This document shows, one piece after another, positions 26,370 to 35,716 of a stretch of 64,000 nucleotides of DNA. Location: positions 48,000 through 111,999 of the forward strand of contig CATXKN010000008.1 of NCBI GenBank assembly GCA_958370785.1, given 5' to 3'. The notes under the pieces were generated by a model. The model searched no databases. It saw only the letters and a list, made by a program, of their open reading frames with translations, and was not told the origin of the DNA. Position 1 is the stretch's first letter. Every line of letters begins with the position of its first letter. Made by a program: the position numbers and the translations under genes. Source of the stretch: an uncultured Collinsella sp. (GTDB lineage Bacteria; Actinomycetota; Coriobacteriia; Coriobacteriales; Coriobacteriaceae).

Positions 26370-26653
26370 ATGCGTTGACGGAGAGGGTTTTGCCCGCCGC
26401 GTCGCCGGCAAGAGAGGGAAGGTCATGGGCTGTAAGCCTTCCTGCGGTGACAAGGGCCAAGCGTTCACTCCCGAGCAGCAACCTCAACGGGCGCGCGGCC
26501 AGTGGCGGCGATGTCCCCAGTAGGGAAGCCGTGAGCCTCGCGACAAGGGGCAAAGAGTGGGCGCGACGGGCCAGACATCCGTCGGGTCAAACAAGGTGGT
26601 ACCGCGGAATTCAACCGTCCTTGGGCAATGCACATGCCCGAGGGCGGTTTTTT
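26370..26653 (+). promoter_or_regulatory. T-box leader (tRNA-Phe sensing) of pheST
   Basis: The T-box proper, AAGGTGGTACCGCGG (26593-26607), is followed by a terminator with stem CCGTCCTTGGGCA (26615-26627) / TGCCCGAGGGCGG (26635-26647) and six T residues. The preceding 200 bases hold the stem I and II/III hairpins. Uncharged tRNA-Phe would stabilise the antiterminator and raise pheST expression. I could not fix the specifier triplet with certainty; the 5' border is approximate. Confidence 0.9.
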
Positions 26654-26739
26654 GTTACCGAACCGGGCCGCGTTTTCGCAACGTCAGACGGCGGCAGCCG
26701 CCTCGGCAAGCGAGGAGCGCGAGAGACGAAAGGGAAGAC

Positions 26740-27816
26740 ATGAGTCTGATTGATGATCTGGTCAAACTCGAGGAAGAGGCCAAGGAGCTCGTCGCAGGCG
26801 CCGACGACGCCGCCAAGCTCGAGGCTGCGCGCGTTGAGCTGCTCGGCCGCAAGGGCCGCATCACCGGCCTGATGCGCATGATGGGCAAGCTCGCCCCCGA
26901 GGATCGTCCCATGATGGGCAAGCGCGCCAACGAGATGCGCCAGCTGATCGAGGGCATGCTTGACGAGCGCACCACCGAGATGAAGGCCGCCGCCCTCAAG
27001 CACGCACTCGAGCACGAGGCCGTCGACATCACGCTGCCGGGCATCCGTCCGCAGATCGGTCACCAGCACCTGATCAAGCAGATCATCGAGGAGGCCGAGG
27101 ACATCTTCTGCGGCATCGGCTACACCGTCGAGTCCGGCCCCATGGTCGACACCTCCTACTACAACTTCACTGCGCTCAATGCTCCCATGGATCACCCGAG
27201 CCGCTCGGCCCGCGATACCTTCTACGTGGTCGACAACAACCCCGGCAGCGTCGCGCACCCCGAGGCACACGCCCATGGCGAGTCCGACGTGCTGCTTCGC
27301 ACCCAGACTTCGGGCGTGCAGATCCACACCATGGAGTCGCAAAAGCCGCCCATCTACATGATCTGCCCGGGCACCGTCTATCGTCCCGACACGGCCGACG
27401 CCTGCCACCTGCCGCAGTTCAACCAGATCGAGGGCCTGGTCGTCGACGAGGGCATCACCTTTGGCGACCTCAAGGGCACGCTCGACTACTTTGTTAAGTG
27501 CATGTTTGGCGAGGATCGCAAGACGCGTTACCGCCCGCACTTCTTCCCCTTCACCGAGCCTTCCTGCGAGGTGGACGTGAGCTGCCACGTGTGCGGCGGC
27601 AAGGGCTGCAACTTCTGCAAGCACAGCGGCTGGATCGAGATCCTGGGCTGCGGCATGGTCGACCCCAACGTCCTTATCAACTGCGGCATCGACCCCGAGA
27701 AGTACACCGGCTTCGCCTTCGGTATTGGCGCCGAGCGCGTCGCGGCCCTACGCTACGACCTGCCGGACCTGCGCACGTTGATGACGGGCGACATGAGGTT
27801 CTTGAACCAGTTCTAG
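26740..27816 (+). CDS. pheS: Phenylalanyl-tRNA synthetase alpha subunit
   Basis: 358 residues. It has the N-terminal coiled coil (about 1-90) and the class II core with RPQIGHQHLIKQ, the TDTSYYNF-like region (MVDTSYYNFTALN) and FAFGIGAERVAALRY as motif 3. With PheT it forms the alpha2-beta2 enzyme that charges tRNA-Phe. ATG 26740 follows AAAGGGAAG, 86 bases after the T-box terminator. pheT follows after 63 bases in the same transcript. Confidence 0.97.
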   Translation: MSLIDDLVKLEEEAKELVAGADDAAKLEAARVELLGRKGRITGLMRMMGKLAPEDRPMMGKRANEMRQLIEGMLDERTTEMKAAALKHALEHEAVDITLPGIRPQIGHQHLIKQIIEEAEDIFCGIGYTVESGPMVDTSYYNFTALNAPMDHPSRSARDTFYVVDNNPGSVAHPEAHAHGESDVLLRTQTSGVQIHTMESQKPPIYMICPGTVYRPDTADACHLPQFNQIEGLVVDEGITFGDLKGTLDYFVKCMFGEDRKTRYRPHFFPFTEPSCEVDVSCHVCGGKGCNFCKHSGWIEILGCGMVDPNVLINCGIDPEKYTGFAFGIGAERVAALRYDLPDLRTLMTGDMRFLNQF

Positions 27817-27879
27817 AACGCTTTCTTCTTAGTTGCAGTTTCCGGCTCAAAGCCGCATTTATGAAAGGAGACCAGTTAG

Positions 27880-30333
27880 ATGCGTGTTTCTTACGACTGG
27901 CTCAAGACCATGATCGATATTCCGGAGGATCCCAAGACCCTTTCGGACGAATATATCCGTACCGGCACCGAGGTCGAGGCGATCGACACCGTGGGCGAGT
28001 CCTTCGACCACGTGGTGACTGCCAAGGTGCTCACCAAGACCCCGCACCCCGATAGTGACCACATGTATGTGTGCTCGGTCGACGTGGGCGACAAGAACCT
28101 CGACGCCGACGGCAACCCCGCTCCGCTGCAGATCGTCTGCGGCGCGCAGAACTTCGAGGCCGGCGACCACATCGTCACGGCAATGATCGGCGCCGTGCTT
28201 CCCGGCGACGTCAAGATCAAGAAGAGCAAGCTTCGCGGCGTCGTGTCCATGGGCATGAACTGCTCCGCGCGCGAGCTCGGCCTGGGCGGCGACCACTCCG
28301 GCATCATGATCCTGCCCGAGGACACGCCCTGCGGCATGCCGTTTGCCGAGTACGTGGGCTCGAGCGACACCGTGCTCGACTGCGAGATCACGCCCAACCG
28401 TCCCGACTGCCTGTCCATGATCGGCATGGCCCGCGAGACCGGCGCCATCTTCGACCGCGATTTCCACGTTGAGCTGCCTGCCATCAAGGCCGAGACCGGC
28501 CGCGCGACCGACGACGAGCTTTCCGTCGAGATCGCCGACGAGGGCCTGTGCGACCGCTATGTCGCTCGCATCGTGCGTAACGTGAAGGTTGGCCCGTCGC
28601 CCGACTGGATGGTCAAGCGCCTCAACGCCCTGGGCGTGCGCCCGCACAACAACATCGTCGACATCACCAACTACGTGATGATGCTCACCGGTCAGCCGCT
28701 GCACGCCTTTGACCTGGACACCTTTGCCGAGCGCGATGGCCATCGCCGCGTGGTGGTTCGCGCCGCCCAGCAGGATGAGAAGTTCACGGCGCTCGACGGC
28801 GAGGAGCGCGTGCTCGACGCCGGCATGGGCCTTATCACCGACGGCGAGCGTCCCGTGGCGTTGGCCGGCGTTATGGGCGGCATGGATTCCGAGATCGAGG
28901 ACGACACCGTCGACGTGATGGTCGAGAGCGCCTGCTTCAACGCCGGTCGCACCTCGCACACTAGCCGCGACCTGTCGTTGATCTCCGACGCCTCCATTCG
29001 CTTTGAGCGCCAGGTCGACGAGACCGGCTGTGTGGATGTCGCCAACGTTACCTGCGCACTCATCGAGGAGATCGCCGGCGGCGAGGTTGCTCCCGGCTAT
29101 GTCGACGTTTTCCCCGCGCCCAAGACCATCGACAGCATTAAGCTGCGCCTGGCCCGCGTGCACGCCATCTGCGGCGCCGACATCGAACCCGACTTTATCG
29201 AGCGTTCGCTCACCCGTCTGGGCTGCACCGTCGAGCGCGACGGCGAGGACTTTATGGTCACCCCGCCGAGCTTCCGTCCCGACCTGCCGCGCGAGATCGA
29301 CCTGATTGAGGAGGTCCTGCGCCTGTGGGGCATGGGCCGCGTGACGGCGACCATCCCGGCTGCCAAGAACCACATCGGCGGCCTGACCCGCGAGCAGAAG
29401 CTCACCCGTAAGGTCGGCGAGATCCTGCGCGCCTGCGGCCTCAACGAGACCACGACTTTTGGCTTTGCCGCCCCGGGCGACCTGGAGAAGATCGGTATGT
29501 CCACCGAGGGCCGCGGTTGCCCCGTGGTGCTCATGAACCCGCTGGTAGCCGAGCAGACCGAGATGCGTCGTTCGCTGCTGCCGGGCCTGCTGCAGTCCGT
29601 GGCCTACAACGAGGCGCACGGTACGCCCAACGTACACCTGTACGAGGTCGGCAGCCTGTTCCACGGTCGCGAGAACGCCAGCCTGCCCAAGGAGACCAAG
29701 TCCGTCGCGGGCGTGCTTTCGGGTCAGTGGAGCGAGCAGTCCTGGAACATGAAGTACCGCAAGCTGCGCTTCTTCTTTGGCAAGGGCATTGTCGAGGAGC
29801 TGCTCGCCCAACTGCGCATCGAGAAGGTTCGCTTCCGTCCCGTCGAGGGCGAGGGCTATGCCTTCTTGCAGCCGGGTCGTGCCGCCGAGGTTCTGTCCGG
29901 CGGCACCGTGCTGGGCTGGGTCGGCGAGATTCATCCCGAGGCGCGCGAGGCGATGGGCATCGATGAGGTCGTCGTTGCCTTTGAGCTCGACTTGGACAAG
30001 CTGATCAAGGGCGCCCGCAACCAGGAGAACTATCGCGAGTTCTCGCAGTACCCGGCTGTTGAGCATGACCTTGCCATTGTGGTCGACAACACTGTGACCT
30101 GCGAGGATCTTGAGCGTCGTATTACCAGTGCCGGAGGCAAGCTGCTCGAGGGCGTGCGCCTGTTCGACGTCTACCGCGATCCGGTCCGCGTGGGCGTGGG
30201 CAAGAAGTCCATGGCCTTTGCGCTTACATATCGCTCCGACGACCACACGCTCACCAGCGAAGAGGTCGAGAAGGCGCACCAGAAGATCGTCACCAAGGTG
30301 TGCAAGGGCGTAAACGGCGAGGTCCGCGGCTAG
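27880..30333 (+). CDS. pheT: Phenylalanyl-tRNA synthetase beta subunit
   Basis: 817 residues, the usual size. In order: the EMAP-like tRNA-binding domain (VVTAKVLTKTPHPDSDHM), the B3/4 editing domain, B5, a catalytic-like core and the C-terminal FDX-ACB domain (FSQYPAVEHDLAIVVD ... ALTYRSDDHTLTSEEV). GAAAGGAGACC precedes the ATG. Controlled with pheS by the T-box leader. Confidence 0.97.
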   Translation: MRVSYDWLKTMIDIPEDPKTLSDEYIRTGTEVEAIDTVGESFDHVVTAKVLTKTPHPDSDHMYVCSVDVGDKNLDADGNPAPLQIVCGAQNFEAGDHIVTAMIGAVLPGDVKIKKSKLRGVVSMGMNCSARELGLGGDHSGIMILPEDTPCGMPFAEYVGSSDTVLDCEITPNRPDCLSMIGMARETGAIFDRDFHVELPAIKAETGRATDDELSVEIADEGLCDRYVARIVRNVKVGPSPDWMVKRLNALGVRPHNNIVDITNYVMMLTGQPLHAFDLDTFAERDGHRRVVVRAAQQDEKFTALDGEERVLDAGMGLITDGERPVALAGVMGGMDSEIEDDTVDVMVESACFNAGRTSHTSRDLSLISDASIRFERQVDETGCVDVANVTCALIEEIAGGEVAPGYVDVFPAPKTIDSIKLRLARVHAICGADIEPDFIERSLTRLGCTVERDGEDFMVTPPSFRPDLPREIDLIEEVLRLWGMGRVTATIPAAKNHIGGLTREQKLTRKVGEILRACGLNETTTFGFAAPGDLEKIGMSTEGRGCPVVLMNPLVAEQTEMRRSLLPGLLQSVAYNEAHGTPNVHLYEVGSLFHGRENASLPKETKSVAGVLSGQWSEQSWNMKYRKLRFFFGKGIVEELLAQLRIEKVRFRPVEGEGYAFLQPGRAAEVLSGGTVLGWVGEIHPEAREAMGIDEVVVAFELDLDKLIKGARNQENYREFSQYPAVEHDLAIVVDNTVTCEDLERRITSAGGKLLEGVRLFDVYRDPVRVGVGKKSMAFALTYRSDDHTLTSEEVEKAHQKIVTKVCKGVNGEVRG

Positions 30334-30441
30334 GGCTTGCGCCGGGGTATGGGTCAGCGGTGGTTGCCGCCGAGTCCTACGTGACCGCTATGCTCGATAT
30401 AAGGCACTGTTGAGCCTTCATATATGACACGCGCATTACAT

Positions 30442-30478
30442 AACGGCGTGCTGCTTTGTCGGCAGCGCGCCGTTTTGC
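30442..30478 (+). terminator. Terminator of pheST
   Basis: AACGGCGTGCTGC / GGCAGCGCGCCGTT with loop TTTGTC and TTTTG tail. Confidence 0.85.
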
Positions 30479-30494
30479 TATGATAGCCCGCGGC

Positions 30495-30522
30495 GTGTTA
30501 CGAATCTGACAATACGTAACAC
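30495..30522. promoter_or_regulatory. NikR-like operator before the Ni/Co transporter
   Basis: GTGTTAC - 14 bases - GTAACAC, a perfect inverted repeat 57 bases before the cbiM start. This arrangement matches a NikR operator type described from comparative genomics of nickel genes. No nikR gene is in the window. Confidence 0.6.
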
Positions 30523-30579
30523 TGGCAAGGTGATTTAAGCGGCGTTGCAATTCCGTGCGCCGATAACCGGGAGGCGTAC

Positions 30580-31665
30580 ATGCACATTCCAGACAACTAC
30601 CTGTCCCCGCAGACCGATGCCGTCATGGCGGTGGCGATGGTGCCCGTATGGGTTCACTGCATCAAGAAGGTACGCGCCACGCTCGATCGCGAGCACATGG
30701 CCTTTCTGGGCATCTGCGCCGCATTCTCCTTCTTGCTCATGATGTTCAACGTGCCGCTGCCCGGCGGTACCACGGGTCACGCCGTTGGCGGCGCGCTCAT
30801 TGCGCTGTTGCTGGGCCCGGAGGCCGCGGCCATTGCTGTCTCGGTCGCGCTGGCGCTGCAGGCGCTACTGTTTGGCGACGGCGGCGTCCTGTCCTTTGGG
30901 GCCAACTGCTTTAACATGGCCTTTGTCCTGCCATTTGTTGCTGCTATTGTGTTCCGTGCGCTCAACAGCCGTCTGCACGACAAGAGCTGGGGCACCTCGG
31001 TTTCTGCCATCGTGAGCGGCTGGGTCGGCCTGTGCCTGGCGGCCCTGTGCGCGGCAATCGAGTTTGGTATTCAGCCGATGCTCTTTACCAACGCTTCGGG
31101 CGCGCCGCTGTACTGCCCCTTCCCACTGTCTATTGCCATTCCTGCCATGATGATTCCGCATATGCTGGTTGCCGGCGTGGTCGAGGGCGTGGCGACGGCT
31201 GCGATTTACGGTTTCATTAAGAAGACGGCGCCGAGCGTTATCGTCGGGCCCGAGGCCGTCGATGGCCAGCTTGCTGCCGAGGGCGCTGCTGCCAAGAAGA
31301 CCTCGCTGGTCCCCACGCTCATCCTGGTCGCCGTGCTTGTCGTGGCCACGCCGCTGGGCCTGCTGGCCACGGGTGACGCCTGGGGCGAGTGGGACGCTGA
31401 GGGCGCCGCGACCGCCGTTCAGGAGGCTGGTGACAACAGTCTGCAGACTTCGGTCGGCCTCGATACCCCGACCTTTGCCGACGCTCTGCCCACGGGCGAT
31501 TATCTGCAGGCCTATTCTGAGGAGCGGGGTCTTGGCTTTGCCGGCCAGGCCGCGATGTATATTCTTTCGGGCGTGATTGGCGTGGCGGTGCTCACCATCG
31601 CATTCCGTCTGATTTCGCTGACGGTCAAGGAAAGCGGTGCTCATGGCAATAGCCGAGCTGCCTAG
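30580..31665 (+). CDS. ECF-type nickel/cobalt transporter S component (CbiM/NikM with fused C-terminal domain)
   Basis: 361 residues. The mature-type N-terminus MHIPDNYLSP provides the metal-binding Met1-His2, and a further His lies in GGTTGHAVGG, as in CbiM/NikM. Several membrane helices follow. The C-terminal ~100 residues (ATPLGLLA, GEWD, then a final helix) look like the fused CbiN/NikN-type domain, so a separate N protein is not needed. The His-Pro-Asp start and the NikR-like operator favour nickel; cobalt is possible. GGGAGG precedes the ATG; it overlaps the next gene by 23 bases. Confidence 0.88.
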   Translation: MHIPDNYLSPQTDAVMAVAMVPVWVHCIKKVRATLDREHMAFLGICAAFSFLLMMFNVPLPGGTTGHAVGGALIALLLGPEAAAIAVSVALALQALLFGDGGVLSFGANCFNMAFVLPFVAAIVFRALNSRLHDKSWGTSVSAIVSGWVGLCLAALCAAIEFGIQPMLFTNASGAPLYCPFPLSIAIPAMMIPHMLVAGVVEGVATAAIYGFIKKTAPSVIVGPEAVDGQLAAEGAAAKKTSLVPTLILVAVLVVATPLGLLATGDAWGEWDAEGAATAVQEAGDNSLQTSVGLDTPTFADALPTGDYLQAYSEERGLGFAGQAAMYILSGVIGVAVLTIAFRLISLTVKESGAHGNSRAA

Positions 31666-32479
31666 CTGGCTTGCGGCCGAGGAGCGATACGAGCCCGCGG
31701 GGGTTCGGCATCGTGTGATGCAAAAGAATGTCCTGCACCTGGCGAGCCTGCTTGAGCGGGTTCGCCTGGGTGGAGGTGCGCACGAGGGCGGGTCGATGGT
31801 CGACCGCGCCCTTTCTTGCGTTTCGGCTCCGGTGCGTCTGGTGGGGATGTTCGTTTGCGTCCTGTGCGTGTGTCTGACGCAGAGCCCGCTGTACCTCATG
31901 TTGATGGCAGCTATCGCACTGGTGCTCGTTGCTGTTCGCCCCGTACGCGGGCTGCGGGCAACCTTTGTGCCGGCGTTGGCTGCCGCGGGGTTTGCCGTGG
32001 TTCTGGCGCTGCCTGCCTTGCTACTGGGTGCTTCTGCCACGGGCGCCATGCTCAAGATTGCACTCAAGACCTTCATTAATGTGTCACTGGTGCTGGGTGT
32101 TTCGTGGACGCTTACCTGGAGCCGCATGTCAGCGGCGCTCAAAATGCTGCACCTGCCCGACGAGGTCATCTTTACGTTTGATATGGCGCTCAAGCATATC
32201 GAGGTGCTGGGACGCACGGCGCACAATCTGTGCGAATCGGTCATGCTGCGCAGCGTGGGTCGTGCGTCTGCGGGTTTTTCGCGCACCGACTCGCTGGCGG
32301 GTATCATGGGCATGACGTTTATCAAGGCGATGGAATGCAGCCGCGCGATGGACGAGGCTATGCTCTGCCGCGGCTTTGCCGGTGCGTATCCGGCGCCCGC
32401 ACGCGCCGGGTTTGGCTGGCGCGATGCGGTTTACGCGGCCGTTGTGGCGTTGCTCGCCGTGTTGTGCGCTGTGTTGTAG
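31643..32479 (+). CDS. cbiQ: ECF transporter T component (CbiQ/NikQ)
   Basis: 278 residues with four to five membrane helices and the cytoplasmic CbiQ motifs ALKMLHLPDEVIF and MDEAMLCRGF (the Arg-Gly coupling motif). It links the S component to the ATPase. The start ATG 31643 lies inside cbiM, with AAGGAAAGC upstream, so translation is coupled. Confidence 0.9.
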   Translation: MAIAELPSWLAAEERYEPAGVRHRVMQKNVLHLASLLERVRLGGGAHEGGSMVDRALSCVSAPVRLVGMFVCVLCVCLTQSPLYLMLMAAIALVLVAVRPVRGLRATFVPALAAAGFAVVLALPALLLGASATGAMLKIALKTFINVSLVLGVSWTLTWSRMSAALKMLHLPDEVIFTFDMALKHIEVLGRTAHNLCESVMLRSVGRASAGFSRTDSLAGIMGMTFIKAMECSRAMDEAMLCRGFAGAYPAPARAGFGWRDAVYAAVVALLAVLCAVL

Positions 32480-32523
32480 CGCGGACGGTCGAACCGTCGA
32501 TGTGAATAGGGAAGGGCGACGTT

Positions 32524-33294
32524 TTGACGATCGATATGAATAATGCGGCGGGCACGAACGGTGCGGGCGGCGCCGAGGTCACGCCGCTCATCGAGCTGCG
32601 CGACGTGGTGTTCTCCTATGCGGGCCATACGGTGGTCGATGGCGTTTCGCTGCAGGTCGATCGCGGTGAACTCGTTGCCTTGCTCGGTCCCAACGGCTGC
32701 GGCAAGACGACGATCATGCGCCTTATTAACGGCCTTGAACTCGCGGACGCAGGGGCATACCTGTTTGACGGGCACGTGGTCGATGCGGCGTTTCTAAAGG
32801 ATTCCGCGGCCGCTCAGCGTTTTCATCAGCGCGTGGGCTTTGTGTTCCAGAATGCCGACGCCCAGCTGTTCTGCGCTACGGTGGGCGAGGAAGTTGCTTT
32901 TGGTCCCGCGCAGATGGGGCTGCCGGCAGACGAGCTCGAGCGCCGCGTGCGCGATGCCATGGGGCTGTTCCAGGTTGCCGACCTTGCCGACGCCTCTCCC
33001 TACCAGCTCTCGGGCGGGCAAAAGAAGCGCGTTGCGCTGGCTGCGGTGGTGTCGATGAACCCCGATATCCTGGTGCTCGACGAGCCTACCAACGGACTTG
33101 ACGAGGACTCTTGCGACATCGTGGTCAACTTCCTACTGGCCTATGTTGCTGCCGGTAAGACGGTCTTGATGAGCACACATCACCAAGATTTGGTGCGCCG
33201 CCTGGGGGCCCGTGCAATCTATATCGATCGATATCACCATGTGGTCGAGGCGCCTTCGCCGTCGTATGGAACCGAAAGCGGTGCCACGGACTAG
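32524..33294 (+). CDS. cbiO: ECF transporter ATP-binding protein (CbiO/NikO)
   Basis: 256 residues: Walker A LLGPNGCGKTT, Q-loop VFQNADAQLF, ABC signature LSGGQKKR, Walker B DILVLDEP and the switch His in STHH. I chose TTG 32524 because GGGAAGGG lies at normal distance; ATG 32536 would be too far from it. It energises metal uptake with CbiM and CbiQ in the same operon. Confidence 0.93.
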   Translation: MTIDMNNAAGTNGAGGAEVTPLIELRDVVFSYAGHTVVDGVSLQVDRGELVALLGPNGCGKTTIMRLINGLELADAGAYLFDGHVVDAAFLKDSAAAQRFHQRVGFVFQNADAQLFCATVGEEVAFGPAQMGLPADELERRVRDAMGLFQVADLADASPYQLSGGQKKRVALAAVVSMNPDILVLDEPTNGLDEDSCDIVVNFLLAYVAAGKTVLMSTHHQDLVRRLGARAIYIDRYHHVVEAPSPSYGTESGATD

Positions 33295-33373
33295 TTGCTG
33301 CGTAGAGCGTGCGTAGCCGCTCGCGCGGCTTTGCCGTGATGGTATAGTTATCCAGGTTTTTATGGGGGTGGCT

Positions 33374-34222
33374 ATGCCAAGCTGGAACATTCATATCGCT
33401 CAGACGGAGCGTTTGCTGGAGCGCACCGGTGCGCTTGCCAAGAGCGTTCGCGACCGCAATGCCTTTTTGTTTGGCTGCGTGGTTCCGGATATCTTCGTGG
33501 GCTATATGGTCCCTGGCATCGCCGATCCCATCCCGTACCGCATTACGCACTTTGCCAAGCCTGAGCCCATCCCTAAGCCTCGTGAGCATGAGTTCTGGGA
33601 TACCTATGTGGCACCGTTGCTTAAAAGTTCGCCCACCGGTGCGCCGGCCGCGGCGACCTCGATTATCGAGGAGCGCGAGCGGCTGAACCGCGTGCACTAT
33701 CCCCAGCGCTACAAGGATGCCGAGCCGGTTGCCGGTCCCGGAGCTCGTGAGTTCTCGCTTGCGTCCGAAGATGTGGCGCAGTCGCTGCTCGATTTAACGC
33801 TGGGCGTCTGGTCGCATCTGGTGGCCGATACCGTATGGAATACGCGCGTGAATCAGTACCTGGAGGCGCACGGCGGCAAGCCGTGTGAGGAGTTCCGCAT
33901 TAAAAAGCAAGGCGACTTTGACTGGTTTGGCAAGACGCTGGGCATTGTCTCCATCCCGCGTGCGACCGATCGCCTGTATACCGCTGCGACGCGTTTTGGG
34001 CAGTATCCCATCCATAAAGAATATGTGCTCAAGACCATCGGCGTCATGCACGAGATCGTGCGCGAAAACCCCGGCGAGCCCGATCATCCGCCGTACCGCC
34101 TGCTGACCGAGGAATTCTTTGACGCAACGTTTACCGAGGTCATCGAGCTAACCGAGGCGGGATTTGCGGCTCGCGTTGCTGCTCCTGACGTTCCCGCAGT
34201 CCCCCTGATTGCTAGCTGCTAG
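33374..34222 (+). CDS. Zinc-dependent phospholipase C-like protein
   Basis: 282 residues. The start MPSWNIHIAQTERLL and the region LGVWSHLVADTVWNTRVN match the PF00882-type zinc-dependent phospholipase C/S1-P1-like family, with the His and Asp residues of a metal site visible (NIHIA, GCVVPDIF, SHLVAD). No signal peptide is seen, so a cytoplasmic role is likely and lipid hydrolysis is unproven. ATG 33374 is preceded by GGGGGTGG. The last 4 bases overlap the convergent hypothetical gene. Confidence 0.8.
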   Translation: MPSWNIHIAQTERLLERTGALAKSVRDRNAFLFGCVVPDIFVGYMVPGIADPIPYRITHFAKPEPIPKPREHEFWDTYVAPLLKSSPTGAPAAATSIIEERERLNRVHYPQRYKDAEPVAGPGAREFSLASEDVAQSLLDLTLGVWSHLVADTVWNTRVNQYLEAHGGKPCEEFRIKKQGDFDWFGKTLGIVSIPRATDRLYTAATRFGQYPIHKEYVLKTIGVMHEIVRENPGEPDHPPYRLLTEEFFDATFTEVIELTEAGFAARVAAPDVPAVPLIASC

Positions 34223-35292
34223 CTGGCCTCCTTAACGGTGAACAGTTCATCCCAATCGACCAACAGCTCCCGCCGAAGGGTATCTTCGGTGATGCGTTCC
34301 TGGTCGGTCTTTGGGATGTAGGGGAGCCCCGCCTTTTTATGGATGAGTTCGGCGATGTTGTTAAAGCTCTTCGTGTCCTTGATTTGCTCATAGGTTATCT
34401 GGATAACGTCATAGCCCATGCTTGCGAGTGCAGTGGTGCGCTCGGCATCGGAGAGGCTTGCGGCTTCGCTGTCATGAGCGGAGCGGCCTTGGCATTCCAG
34501 AATGACGCCCATGCTATTGGTGGCACTTTCGATGAGGATATCGGCGTAGCAGCAGGTTTTGTCATACAGTGAGCGCGCGGCGTCGCTGAGTGGGATGCGC
34601 ACGTTGTTTGCGATGCTGATGCCCATGCCGCCCTCGTCGCGGGGGAGCGAGACAAGCATGGAAGTCTGTACTTCGAAGGGCGAGGCGGTCTGCCCCGTCA
34701 TGTGCTCGGCCGCCCAGCGCAGTTGTTTAACGCCGCGCAGGCCTGCGGCCTGCTTGGCGAACGCGGCGATATCCGCTGCGGAAAGCAGCGGCGTGCGCTT
34801 CCACAGGTTAGTGCCATTGCCCTTGGTGTCGACAACACGCTCCCAGCCGCAGTTGGGTGGAATGAGCTTAAGCGAAATAGCTTCATCGAGTTGCTGTTGC
34901 GTTCGCTCGCAGGGCTTAAACACTGCAAAGGAGCCGCACATCTCGTAGCAAGCCATGAGTAACTGGTTGCGCGAGACCTGCGTAGCAAGGTTGAGCAGTG
35001 TGAACTCCGGGGACGTGACATCAAACCCATGCTCAGTCTGCCTAAACGACCCAGGAGGCGGCTCTTGGGTCAGGAGGTGCGATTTAAACAGGCTTCGCGA
35101 CCCGGATTGTGCCCGAGTGAATACAAGCCTGTGAAGTGGTGCGTGAAACAGGTCTTTTACAACTGCATGACTTCCGAGGCCACAACATCTGCGATCCATA
35201 TTGCCAAGGCTAATGGCGGGGTAAAGGCCTAATACCTGCGGCGGGATGCGGTAGTAGTTAAAGGCGGATTGCCCACAAAGCGTCAGGTCCAT
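34219..35292 (-). CDS. Hypothetical protein with possible PD-(D/E)XK-like C-terminal domain
   Basis: 357 residues. The N-terminal two thirds (starting LTLCGQSAFNYYRIPPQ) are not recognised. The C-terminal region has ADILIE, then GVILECQGRSAH and GYDVIQITYEQI, in the order of a DUF559/Vsr-like nuclease core (Asp, Glu-x-Gln, then a strand). This is a weak fold guess. AGGAGGGC before ATG 35292 is an excellent ribosome site. Proteins of this look are multicopy in Coriobacteriia. Upstream lies a palindromic repeat. Confidence 0.6.
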   Translation of the reverse strand: MDLTLCGQSAFNYYRIPPQVLGLYPAISLGNMDRRCCGLGSHAVVKDLFHAPLHRLVFTRAQSGSRSLFKSHLLTQEPPPGSFRQTEHGFDVTSPEFTLLNLATQVSRNQLLMACYEMCGSFAVFKPCERTQQQLDEAISLKLIPPNCGWERVVDTKGNGTNLWKRTPLLSAADIAAFAKQAAGLRGVKQLRWAAEHMTGQTASPFEVQTSMLVSLPRDEGGMGISIANNVRIPLSDAARSLYDKTCCYADILIESATNSMGVILECQGRSAHDSEAASLSDAERTTALASMGYDVIQITYEQIKDTKSFNNIAELIHKKAGLPYIPKTDQERITEDTLRRELLVDWDELFTVKEAS

Positions 35293-35346
35293 AATGCCCT
35301 CCTGGCCGAAATCATCTCTTTGAAGCGAGTGATGCCAGCGTCAATC

Positions 35347-35470
35347 CGGAAGTATGCGGCAAAATCTGAACCCTATGAGCAGACCTGGCTTTTGAGGCTA
35401 GTTTATCAGGCATTTTGTTGCGAAAAAACAGGGTGTGCTCGGAGGTTCCGGAATTTGCCGCATACTTCCG
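35347..35470. repeat. 124-base MITE-like repeat, ends CGGAAGTATGCGGCAAA
   Basis: Perfect 17-base terminal inverted repeats (35347-35363 and 35454-35470) with a non-coding centre, in the upstream region of the gene at 34219-35292. No transposase is seen. Confidence 0.82.
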
Positions 35471-35653
35471 AAAACGCGGTCGATTTAGACCTTGCTAAAA
35501 CGATTTAGCAGCGTCGGTCAAGGTGCGGGTTTGCCACCAGGCGAACACTTTTAGCGCTTGGGGCTTTATTTATTGGGCCTCGAAGGGTGGATTTCGCGTT
35601 TTTAGTAAAGAAATGAGTGCGTGTTTTGCCGTGCGCCGGCATTGACGCAAAGA

Positions 35654-35688
35654 AAAGGGTCCGGAAGGCGAAGCCTTCCGGACCCTTT
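35654..35688 (-). terminator. Terminator of pyk
   Basis: 15-base perfect stem AAAGGGTCCGGAAGG / CCTTCCGGACCCTTT with a 5-base loop and a TCTTT tail on the minus strand. Confidence 0.93.
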
Positions 35689-35716
35689 GCAATGCAAATC
35701 TGCTTGCAAGTGCGAT

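Noticed and set aside
30476..30579. Cobalamin riboswitch before cbiM
   Set aside because: The leader is only about 100 bases and has no B12-box; an inverted repeat of NikR type is present instead.
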